Positions 24,907 to 30,652 of a DNA stretch of 30,652 nt are shown piece by piece. This DNA is from an uncultured Eubacterium sp. (GTDB taxonomy: Bacteria; Bacillota; Clostridia; Lachnospirales; Lachnospiraceae): positions 1 through 30,652 of the forward strand of contig CAJUTR010000030.1 of assembly GCA_910589665.1 (NCBI GenBank). Direction: 5' to 3'. The position numbers were made by a program, and so were the translations under genes. The notes under the pieces are model-generated. The model was not told where the DNA came from. It did not search any database and saw only the letters and a program-made list of their open reading frames with translations. Each line of letters starts with the position of its first letter. Within the stretch, counting starts at the first letter, position 1.

Positions 24907-24971
24907 GCTGTCCTCCGTTCCTGCCATGCGGATAAGTTCTGATCCGCGCAGCACATATGATTTCTATCTAT

Positions 24972-24984
24972 TTTACTTTGTAAA
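24972..24984. promoter_or_regulatory. BlaI-type operator on the repressor side
   Basis: The dyad TTTAC-TTT-GTAAA begins 4 bases past the -10 box of the leftward promoter. With one flanking base it is the exact reverse complement of the site at 25073-25085. Position overlapping transcription start suggests repression. Confidence 0.75.
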
Positions 24985-24988
24985 CCTT

Positions 24989-25017
24989 ATTATAAAATCA
25001 GAAGTTTAATTTGTCAA
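24989..25017 (-). promoter_or_regulatory. Consensus promoter of the blaI-M56 operon
   Basis: On the minus strand TTGACA (25012-25017) and TATAAT (24989-24994) are separated by 17 bases, a full consensus. It mirrors the rightward promoter at 25041-25069. Confidence 0.85.
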
Positions 25018-25040
25018 CCCAAACTTTTCTCAAAAAGTGG

Positions 25041-25069
25041 TTGACACATTAAACCATTCGTCGTATAAT
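25041..25069 (+). promoter_or_regulatory. Consensus promoter of the acyltransferase-SGNH operon
   Basis: TTGACA (25041-25046), a 17-base spacer and TATAAT (25064-25069): perfect consensus. The 13-base block at the -35 is the near-exact reverse complement (12 of 13) of the leftward -35 region. Confidence 0.87.
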
Positions 25070-25072
25070 TGG

Positions 25073-25085
25073 TTTACAAAGTAAA
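25073..25085. promoter_or_regulatory. BlaI-type operator on the acyltransferase side
   Basis: The dyad TTTAC-AAA-GTAAA begins 3 bases past the rightward -10 box and mirrors the site at 24972-24984. It implies that the acyltransferase genes belong to the BlaI regulon. Confidence 0.75.
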
Positions 25086-25124
25086 TCAACATTCGTTACA
25101 TGTTAGGAAAGAGGGTCGAAGAAG

Positions 25125-26084
25125 ATGAATGAAAAAAAGAACAAATCGAAAAAAAGAAAAGGATTGGACGCGCTGCGAGGAGTTGCTATCATCGGCATTG
25201 TTTTATACCATTTGTTCCCCTCCTCCGTGCCTGGTGGATTTTTAGGCGTCCCTCTGTTTTTTGTCCTTTCTGGATACCTGATGTTTGTCACAAGCGAACA
25301 CAGCTGGGAAAACGGAAACTTCCATATCGGAAGCTATTATAAAAAACGGATCAAAAAAATCCTTCCCCCGCTCTTTACGATGGTAATGATCGTATGCTGC
25401 TACCTGACATTAACCGAAAGCAGCCTGCTGATCGGAATACGCCACGAAATCTACAGCATTTTCCTGGGCTATGATAACTGGTGGCAGATCAGGCACAGTG
25501 CCTCATATTTTTCAAAACTGGCGCTGTCCTCTCCTTTTACCCACCTTTGGTTTCTTGCGGTCGAAATCCAGTTTTATATTTTGTGGCCGATCCTGTATGT
25601 GCTGTATCAGAAATGCTGTCAGTATATCAGCGGCAGAAAAATGTGTTTTGTCTTCTTAGCGTTAGCTCTGCTTTCCGCCGGAAGAATGTTTATGCTCTAT
25701 ACTCCCGGTGAGGATCCGTCCCGCGTATACTACGGAACCGACACGATGGCGTTCCCGTTATTGATCGGCATGTTTCTCGGCGCCGTCAGGCAGCAGTACA
25801 AATCCCTGAGCCGCCGCGTGAGGAAAAATACGGCAGCACAGTTTGTCATTTTCTTTCTCATCGTATGCGCTCTCTTTGTAACGGTAGACGGGCAATATCC
25901 ATTCCTTTATCAGGGCGGCATGTTTCTGATCAGCTTGTTTTTCGCCTACCTGATCCACATGATAGAAAATCAGGAAGAACGTTCTGACCCGCTGCCGAAA
26001 CCATCCTTTCTTTCCCTGCTCGGGGATAAGAGTTATGGTATTTATCTATGGCACTATCCGCTCATTGTACTTGCCCTCATTTAA
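25125..26084 (+). CDS. OatA-like membrane O-acyltransferase (acyltransferase 3), short
   Basis: Membrane half of a peptidoglycan O-acetyltransferase: it passes acetyl groups across the membrane. The protein is 319 residues. Family motifs: KGLDALRGVAIIGIVLYHLF (Arg18, His29), VPLFFVLSGYLM, KKRIKKILPP, HLWFLAVEIQFYILWP and SYGIYLWHYPLI. About nine or ten membrane helices can be seen. It stops right after that last motif, whereas fused OatA proteins have another membrane segment and then an SGNH domain; that domain is encoded by the next gene, 60 bases on. So the enzyme may be naturally split or a broken fusion. Expression is probably controlled by the BlaI repressor through the operator at 25073. 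Expected benefit: lysozyme resistance. Confidence 0.9.
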   Translation: MNEKKNKSKKRKGLDALRGVAIIGIVLYHLFPSSVPGGFLGVPLFFVLSGYLMFVTSEHSWENGNFHIGSYYKKRIKKILPPLFTMVMIVCCYLTLTESSLLIGIRHEIYSIFLGYDNWWQIRHSASYFSKLALSSPFTHLWFLAVEIQFYILWPILYVLYQKCCQYISGRKMCFVFLALALLSAGRMFMLYTPGEDPSRVYYGTDTMAFPLLIGMFLGAVRQQYKSLSRRVRKNTAAQFVIFFLIVCALFVTVDGQYPFLYQGGMFLISLFFAYLIHMIENQEERSDPLPKPSFLSLLGDKSYGIYLWHYPLIVLALI

Positions 26085-26144
26085 AAAAAGCGGGCAAACG
26101 ATGAGTCTTGAAACTTTAACGCTTACACGGGAGGAATTAGATTG

Positions 26145-26891
26145 ATGAAAAAGAATAGAAAGAAAGTAATAACGATTCTCGGCATCACTGGCTTACTCTG
26201 CTGCACGATCATAGGGATATATGGAATTTTCAACGCGCCGGACTCTGACCAGGCTGAGTTGGAACAGCAATTGATGCAAAACGAAAGAACATTAGAAGAA
26301 TTAAATTCGATGCCGCCAGTCGAGACAAAAAGTTCGTCCGCGTCGAATGCGGTAAGTCCGTCCGCAGTGACAGATACCAATGAACCGCAGACAACACCGG
26401 ACAGCGATGGGGAAAATTCAGAACGGACGATTTCTGTCATCGGGGATTCCGTTTTCTTAGGAGCGTCTCCCGCTTTCCAAGAACTACAGGAACATGCCGT
26501 CATTGATGCCAAGATTTCCCGCCAGGTCTATCAGGCGATGGACGTCGCTAAAAAATTAGAGAAAAAAGGAAAACTAGGCGACACCATTATCATCTCATTA
26601 GGTACGAACGGAAACTTCAATCCTGCGACCGGGCAGGAACTGATCGATTACCTCGGGCCCGACCGGACCATTTACTGGATCAACGCCTATGGGAAAAAAC
26701 TGGATATTCAAAAACAGGTAAATGAGACGATCCGCGATCTTGCGAAAAGAAATGCAAATGTATCCGTCATTTCATGGGCGAGTGAAGGAAAAGACCACCC
26801 AGACTGGTTCTATCAGGACGGTGTACACCTGAATTCAAAAGGCCAGACCGGTTTTGCCCGTTTTATCCAAAAAAGCATTGAGAAGCGCTAG
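26145..26891 (+). CDS. SGNH-hydrolase-like O-acetyl transfer domain, membrane anchored
   Basis: The protein is 248 residues from ATG 26145 (GGGAGG ten bases upstream; TTG 26142 is possible). It has a basic N-terminus, one membrane helix (about 8-29), a helical linker (QAELEQQLMQNERTLEEL) and a Ser/Thr/Pro-rich spacer (to about 94). The SGNH domain has Ser102 in VIGDSVFLGASP, Asn155 in SLGTNG and the Asp225-x-x-His228 pair in QDGVHLN, so the Ser-His-Asp triad is complete. The helix-linker-SGNH layout matches the end of OatA-type proteins, which attach acetyl groups to MurNAc. It should work with the upstream acyltransferase. Its TAG overlaps the stop of convergent pth in CTAG. Confidence 0.9.
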   Translation: MKKNRKKVITILGITGLLCCTIIGIYGIFNAPDSDQAELEQQLMQNERTLEELNSMPPVETKSSSASNAVSPSAVTDTNEPQTTPDSDGENSERTISVIGDSVFLGASPAFQELQEHAVIDAKISRQVYQAMDVAKKLEKKGKLGDTIIISLGTNGNFNPATGQELIDYLGPDRTIYWINAYGKKLDIQKQVNETIRDLAKRNANVSVISWASEGKDHPDWFYQDGVHLNSKGQTGFARFIQKSIEKR

Positions 26892-27460
26892 TACAGCTTC
26901 CTCCCATTAAAGCGGTTCATCGCCGCATCCACGCCTTCCGAGACGATCGCCTCGACCGCCTCGACCGCGAGATCCAGTACCTCGCCGATCATTTTTTCGT
27001 CGCCTTTCGAAAACCGGCCGAGCACATGCCGCACGAGGTCTCCGCCTTCCGGCTTCCCTCCCACGCCGACCTTGACACGCGGAAATTCATTGGTACCTAA
27101 GTGCTGGATAATATTCTTTATGCCATTGTGTCCGCCGGCGCTCCCCTTCTGGCGAACACGGATCTGGCCCACCTCGAGGGAAATGTCATCATATGCCACG
27201 ATGATGTCCTCCGGATCGATCTTATAATAATCCGCAAAACACCGGATACACTCTCCGCTCAGATTCATAAACGTCTGTGGCTGGGCGAGGATGACCTTCT
27301 CCCCGCCGATCATTCCTTTTGCGCAAACCGCCTTGTGTTCTTTATTCGTAAGCGGTATCCGGTATTTATCCGAAATCCGCGTGATCACTCCAAAGCCGAT
27401 ATTGTGCCGTGTCCCGGCATAATCTCTACCCGGATTTCCAAGTCCGGCAATTAATTTCAT
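26888..27460 (-). CDS. pth: Peptidyl-tRNA hydrolase
   Basis: Frees tRNA from peptidyl-tRNA dropped by ribosomes. The protein is 190 residues from ATG 27460, with GAGGA five bases upstream; a start 12 bases further up is also in frame but does not fit the family beginning MKLIAGLGNPG. Catalytic and binding residues are present: Asn9, the active-site His19 in GTRHNIGF, Asn in FMNLSG, Asp in YDDISLEVG and Asn in GGHNGIKNI. It shares four bases with the stop of the convergent SGNH gene. A consensus promoter lies at 27607-27635. Confidence 0.97.
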   Translation of the reverse strand: MKLIAGLGNPGRDYAGTRHNIGFGVITRISDKYRIPLTNKEHKAVCAKGMIGGEKVILAQPQTFMNLSGECIRCFADYYKIDPEDIIVAYDDISLEVGQIRVRQKGSAGGHNGIKNIIQHLGTNEFPRVKVGVGGKPEGGDLVRHVLGRFSKGDEKMIGEVLDLAVEAVEAIVSEGVDAAMNRFNGRKLY

Positions 27461-27468
27461 ACGAGTCC

Positions 27469-27585
27469 TCATTTCTGCACTTTTGAAAGCAGTGTCTCTT
27501 GTAATACCTGTGAAAATGTAATGTCCATTCCCCGTGCTGCTTCATTAAGCCACGCCGGAATGGTGAGTGTTTTCCCCTCGGTTTT
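27469..27585 (-). pseudogene. C-terminal remnant of a HicB-type antitoxin
   Basis: Read on the minus strand, an open stretch of 38 codons encodes KTLTIPAWLNEAARG and ITFSQVLQETLLSKVQK, which closely resembles the ribbon-helix-helix tail of HicB antitoxins. No ATG, GTG or TTG start exists between the nearest upstream stop codon (27613-27615) and this part, and the N-terminal domain and a HicA toxin are absent. It lies in the leader of pth; the TGA at 27469-27471 is just before the pth start. Confidence 0.65.
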
Positions 27586-27606
27586 TATTATTCCACTTAT
27601 AGTAGT

Positions 27607-27635
27607 ATTATATTATGAAATACGCATGAAGTCAA
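27607..27635 (-). promoter_or_regulatory. Promoter of pth
   Basis: On the minus strand TTGACT (27630-27635), a 17-base spacer and TATAAT (27607-27612), a near-perfect consensus. It is about 150 bases before pth; the antitoxin remnant lies in the leader. Confidence 0.78.
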
Positions 27636-27653
27636 CGCACACTCGTGATACAC

Positions 27654-28529
27654 TTACTTGATCTCTAACGACAAGATCGTCAGTTCCTCATCCAAAACCA
27701 GCTCTATCTTCGCTTCCCCATCCGCAAATGTGATGGTTCCAAGTATCGTCATCTTCTGTGTGCCGGATTCATCTTCTTCTACCAAAGGTACATCAAAATT
27801 GCTGACCTGTTTATAAGCGCCGAGAGGTGCTATTTTTTGCTGCTGTTCCTCCCGCTTTTCTTTCGTCAGTTCAGCCTTACACCCTTCGTCCACAAGCGGC
27901 CAGATTTCGTCATAATTTCCCTCTAACACATAGTCGATCACCTCGTAGACTCGTTTTTGTAATTCCGCTTCATTAAAATGGCTTAATAACATGGGTGGGT
28001 CTTCTTTCCGGTACTGCCTCATTTCCTCAAATGTCTCGAAATATCTGTTTTGCATTCGGTCAAAATATAAGATGATATCCCGCTGCATCGCCTGGTGCGT
28101 ATGGCGGTCCTCGTACTGAATCCTAGCTGCTATTTCCTGATAATCCCCGTATTCCGTCTTCCGTATGTTACTCACTTCCTTATATGTAAGCTCATCCGTT
28201 TGGATGTGTTTCTCAAAATATTCCTTTGAAAAACTGGAAATTTCATAATTAAAACATCGGAAATAGGGCGCGTCCATAAGAATAAAACCAAGCACAAAAC
28301 ACCCAGAACTTAATATCACTCCCCGTATGACACGAATGAGAACTGGCCTGCGCTCTCCCCATTTTTTGCGCGCATACCAGTATGAACAAGGACATACAAG
28401 CACTGCGAGCAAAATGGCTGGTAATGCGTTTTCCTTTTTTACAACAGTAATGACGCACATGATAAATAATAAAAACCCATATATATTTAATAAGATACTT
28501 CCCATTTTTAATAATATGTTTTTCCTCAT
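27654..28529 (-). CDS. Membrane protein with a DUF3887-like C-terminal domain
   Basis: The protein is 291 residues from ATG 28527-28529, with GGGAGG about 8 bases upstream; longer in-frame versions reach into the preceding gene. Three membrane helices lie at about 8-30, 33-52 and 65-86. The following outer part has a helical, charged middle section and a C-terminal region (RVYEVIDYVLEGNYDEIWP to KIAPLGAYKQVSNFDV) that resembles DUF3887, a domain found on secreted or membrane proteins. It is the third gene after blaI-like and M56 genes, 31 bases behind the latter, so it is probably under the same repressor. Molecular role unknown; a sensor or target of the module are both possible. Confidence 0.75.
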   Translation of the reverse strand: MRKNILLKMGSILLNIYGFLLFIMCVITVVKKENALPAILLAVLVCPCSYWYARKKWGERRPVLIRVIRGVILSSGCFVLGFILMDAPYFRCFNYEISSFSKEYFEKHIQTDELTYKEVSNIRKTEYGDYQEIAARIQYEDRHTHQAMQRDIILYFDRMQNRYFETFEEMRQYRKEDPPMLLSHFNEAELQKRVYEVIDYVLEGNYDEIWPLVDEGCKAELTKEKREEQQQKIAPLGAYKQVSNFDVPLVEEDESGTQKMTILGTITFADGEAKIELVLDEELTILSLEIK

Positions 28530-28560
28530 ACTATCATCCTCCCTTTTGTCATCGCCGGCC

Positions 28561-29802
28561 TTACAAAAACCGGATCGCCCTGCGCCAGCCAGTAAGCGCT
28601 TTTTTGACCGATATGAACCGCTTCGAGGAATCATACAGGTTACAGGTTACTTCTATCCGCCAGACACCCGAAAAACCTGGGCCGAACCGATACGAATCAT
28701 ACCACATGCCAGCCGCTCCCGCCGGATATCCTGACCGCTGCAGCTTTTCCCTAAGCGCTTTCGTATCAATGATCAATTCATCCTCCCTGTCCTCTACTAA
28801 AATCTGCTCGTATTCCTCATCCGTCAGCGCAAGTTCTGTCCGGCATTTTGTTTCTTCATCCTCAATGGAAAAAACCGTTTCGATCCCATTCCCGCCGGTC
28901 ACGACAAAACGTGAACCTGCCAATACTGCTGCCACCGATAACAAAAGCACAATTCCCGTAACTCGAAATATGATCCTCCGGTATGTTGCAAATTTTTCGC
29001 GGTATGCTGCCAGCACCTTGATCCGCGTACGGCACTCACTCATGGAGAAGAAAAAGTTCACCTTCTGTAGAATGTTTTCAGAAAGCGGCGCGCCAGTCAC
29101 CTCACTCAGAATGAGTTTCCCGTATTCTACACGACTCCCTTTCTCTGCCGCCACACTATCGCAGAAAATTTCCATATCCGTCTGAAATACCTTCACACCG
29201 TAATGCACGATCGGATTTAACCAAAAGACACATTTCCATAAAGACGCGATACAAAAAAACAGACTATGCCAGCAGCGGATATGCGTAGTTTCATGCCGCA
29301 GTACCATTTCCAGTTCGTCCGTTGTGAATCGACTCTTAAAATCCTCCGGCAACACGATATAAGGATGGATGACGCCGATCGTATAAGGCGAATGCCGACA
29401 ATCCGATACTCTCACAGGACACTTTTTCCCGCCAGCTTCCATGCTCATGTAGACAGGATATTTCTTCCCCCGCCTGATCAACCTCCGCTTCGAGATCACA
29501 TATCCGAGGCATATAGCTCCCGCCATCACCCAGTACATCATCCCCAAAACCGACATTTCGTCAAAAATAGTCCAAAAAAATGTCTCCCACTCTTCCCATA
29601 TTCCCTGCTCAAACAACTGGCATTTCCCGGTAAAAAGACCAAGGAGCGGAAGCATCCACAAAAATCCATATACATATGGATTTCTTCCCCGACTTTTCCA
29701 GTAAACGCCACGGATCACGAGCACGGCTAAAATGAGTACGCTGATGGAAAATTGTATCCGCAGCATCCGCATCTGCAATATAACGAAAACCAAATGTCCC
29801 AT
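28561..29802 (-). CDS. M56 (BlaR1/MecR1-like) membrane metalloprotease, second copy
   Basis: The protein is 413 residues. Membrane helices are visible at about 5-33, 43-58, 84-102 and 280-300. The zinc motif is HETTH (His170, Glu171, His174) in LRHETTHIRCWH, with the downstream EIFCDSVAA motif. The outer C-terminal part, about 300-413, is much shorter than in BlaR1 and has no penicillin-binding motifs (SxxK, SxN, KTG). AAAGGGGG lies upstream of the start, which is only 4 bases after the stop of the blaI-like gene. It should cleave that repressor when triggered. The signal is unknown; the short sensor part makes beta-lactams unlikely. Confidence 0.88.
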   Translation of the reverse strand: MGHLVFVILQMRMLRIQFSISVLILAVLVIRGVYWKSRGRNPYVYGFLWMLPLLGLFTGKCQLFEQGIWEEWETFFWTIFDEMSVLGMMYWVMAGAICLGYVISKRRLIRRGKKYPVYMSMEAGGKKCPVRVSDCRHSPYTIGVIHPYIVLPEDFKSRFTTDELEMVLRHETTHIRCWHSLFFCIASLWKCVFWLNPIVHYGVKVFQTDMEIFCDSVAAEKGSRVEYGKLILSEVTGAPLSENILQKVNFFFSMSECRTRIKVLAAYREKFATYRRIIFRVTGIVLLLSVAAVLAGSRFVVTGGNGIETVFSIEDEETKCRTELALTDEEYEQILVEDREDELIIDTKALREKLQRSGYPAGAAGMWYDSYRFGPGFSGVWRIEVTCNLYDSSKRFISVKKALTGWRRAIRFL

Positions 29803-29806
29803 AACA

Positions 29807-30196
29807 TCAGCCCCCTTTCCTGTCCTCCAAAAGCGAAATCAGTTCCTGTACGTCCCGTTCCGACAACTGCTCCTGTTTCACCATCGTCGCAAGCATCAGA
29901 CCGCCATCCCCGGAAAAATAAGCATTTTTAAAATTCTTGCTCTTCTCCTGGATACATTCTTCCTCTGTGAATTTCGTATGGTAATGATACACGGTCGAAT
30001 TTCGCGGATCCACCTCGTAATCCAGCACTCCCTTTTTGACCAGCCGATTGATCATCACGCGCACCGTCCGCGCCGATATTTCTTTCACTCCCTCCAAACC
30101 TTCTACAAAATCCGCCGCCGTGCACGTTCCTTTCTCCCACACGACTTTCATGAGCAGCCATTCGTTTTCCGTAATACTTGGGAAAATATCTTTCAT
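29807..30196 (-). CDS. BlaI/MecI-family repressor (second copy)
   Basis: A winged-helix repressor, 129 residues from ATG 30196 (GGGGAGG upstream; an upstream in-frame start near 30238 lacks a ribosome binding site). Motifs: ITENEWLLMKVVWEKG, ARTVRVMINRLVKKGVLDYE (recognition helix and wing), NSTVYHYHTKFTEEEC and the C-terminal dimer helices (QLSERDVQELISLLE). It differs clearly from the first copy, so the modules are paralogous rather than a recent duplication. A near-perfect palindrome at 30283-30310 beside the promoter is its probable operator. Confidence 0.92.
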   Translation of the reverse strand: MKDIFPSITENEWLLMKVVWEKGTCTAADFVEGLEGVKEISARTVRVMINRLVKKGVLDYEVDPRNSTVYHYHTKFTEEECIQEKSKNFKNAYFSGDGGLMLATMVKQEQLSERDVQELISLLEDRKGG

Positions 30197-30282
30197 CTCA
30201 GTTCCTCCCCTCGGGTTAAAGAATTTTCTATGTAACATAAAACGGTTGGATATAATTTTTCAAGCAACTATCGTTGTTGTTT

Positions 30283-30310
30283 CAAGGTGTTTACAATTGT
30301 AAATACCTTG
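30283..30310. promoter_or_regulatory. Long palindromic BlaI-type operator
   Basis: CAAGGT-N-TTTACAATTGTAAA-N-ACCTTG: a 28-bp dyad with a perfect 14-bp core TTTACAATTGTAAA. The core shares the TTTAC/GTAAA half-sites of the operators at 24972 and 25073, with a 4-base rather than 3-base centre. It begins 6 bases past the leftward -10. Confidence 0.75.
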
Positions 30311-30315
30311 ACTAA

Positions 30316-30344
30316 AGGATACCATGCCCTTTGTTTTTTGTCAA
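30316..30344 (-). promoter_or_regulatory. Promoter of the second BlaI operon
   Basis: On the minus strand TTGACA (30339-30344), a 17-base spacer ending in TGG, then TATCCT (30316-30321). The -10 is weak but has the TGN extension. The operator palindrome follows at once. Confidence 0.7.
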
Positions 30345-30367
30345 CCATTTTGCATAAAAAACCTTTC

Positions 30368-30396
30368 TTGACGAAAGTGGGGTCGATAATTATAAT
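30368..30396 (+). promoter_or_regulatory. Rightward promoter before the AlbA_2 remnant
   Basis: TTGACG (30368-30373), a 17-base spacer and TATAAT (30391-30396), nearly full consensus. It would drive only the broken gene that begins at 30462. Confidence 0.75.
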
Positions 30397-30461
30397 AGTA
30401 ATATAATTTTTAACTTGCGGTACAATAAAAAGGCGTAAACGATTTCAATGGAGAAAAAATA

Positions 30462-30652
30462 ATGATAATTGATAAATGGATTGCAGAAGCAACGGAATGT
30501 GATTTTAAGGTCGCTTAACAAGGAAACCAAAAAGCTGGCTAAAAAGCGTCAGCGCTTTTGCAAATGGTATTGGCGGTACATTGTTTTTTGGTATAGATAG
30601 TGTCTGCTCATTAAGCAGCATTTTAAGCACAAATGCTGAATGTTAGTTCTTT
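30462..30652 (+). pseudogene. Broken AlbA_2 (divergent AAA-4) domain gene, truncated
   Basis: From ATG 30462, after GGAG, the first 18 codons encode MIIDKWIAEATECDFKVA and end at TAA. In a second frame, reading continues as KSWLKSVSAFANGIGGTLFF and GIDS. Together these match the start of AlbA_2-type (RecG-like helix-turn-helix) ATP-binding proteins, in which FKVALE..KPKSWLKS normally runs in one frame. A few bases are missing near 30516-30530. After GID the reading frame no longer looks like the family, and it stops at TAG shortly before the window end, so the body of the gene is gone. Confidence 0.75.

Noticed and set aside
28604..29185. 193-codon open frame opposite the second M56 gene
   Set aside because: Antisense to the protease gene with intact motifs, no ribosome binding site, Ser-rich shadow translation.

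Overview
The window looks like a chromosomal segment of a Gram-positive, spore-forming Clostridium-class bacterium, most likely a Lachnospiraceae-type gut anaerobe. The evidence is strong AGGAGG-type ribosome binding sites, spmA/spmB, a YwmB-family protein, an Agr-type peptide system, BlaI/M56 regulators and an OatA-like O-acetyltransferase. No rRNA, tRNA or CRISPR array was seen.

Layout. (1) 1-3851: a small secreted protein, then a three-gene ABC export cassette (large permease with an extracellular domain, ATPase, small permease). (2) 3894-5628: a degenerate IS66-family element with matching terminal inverted repeats and a perfect 8-bp target duplication, inserted at the foot of a hairpin behind the ABC cassette. 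(3) 5685-10023: an Agr-like quorum-sensing island. agrB and a 42-codon agrD run rightward. A GHKL sensor kinase, a LytTR response regulator and an XRE protein run leftward towards them. Two more XRE regulators flank the island. (4) 10435-11544: spmA-spmB. (5) 11688-15976: two polytopic GT-C-type proteins and a GtrB/DPM1-like polyprenyl-phosphate glycosyltransferase, probably a surface glycosylation unit. (6) 15973-22621, leftward: mfd, a PpiC/SurA-like lipoprotein and malQ up to a strong terminator, followed by a ywmB-like gene. (7) 22804-26891: a BlaI repressor and an M56 (BlaR1-like) sensor carrying a TcaA-like NTF2 domain, divergent from an OatA-like pair split into membrane acyltransferase and SGNH esterase. 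The two sides share a mirror-symmetric region of consensus promoters and operators. (8) 26888-27635: pth, with an antitoxin remnant in its leader. (9) 27654-30310: a second BlaI/M56 operon with a DUF3887-like membrane protein. (10) 30368-30652: a promoter driving a broken AlbA_2-type gene.

How the genes may work together. The two BlaI/M56 modules and the OatA pair suggest a cell-envelope stress response in which proteolysis of BlaI would release peptidoglycan O-acetylation. The Agr island should make and sense its own cyclic peptide. The most interesting points are the AgrD with an apparently enlarged ring and convergent agrBD/agrCA layout, the mirror-symmetric BlaI control region, the M56-NTF2 fusion, and the secreted-protein/ABC cassette. 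All functional statements are inferred from sequence motifs and family knowledge; no searches were run.
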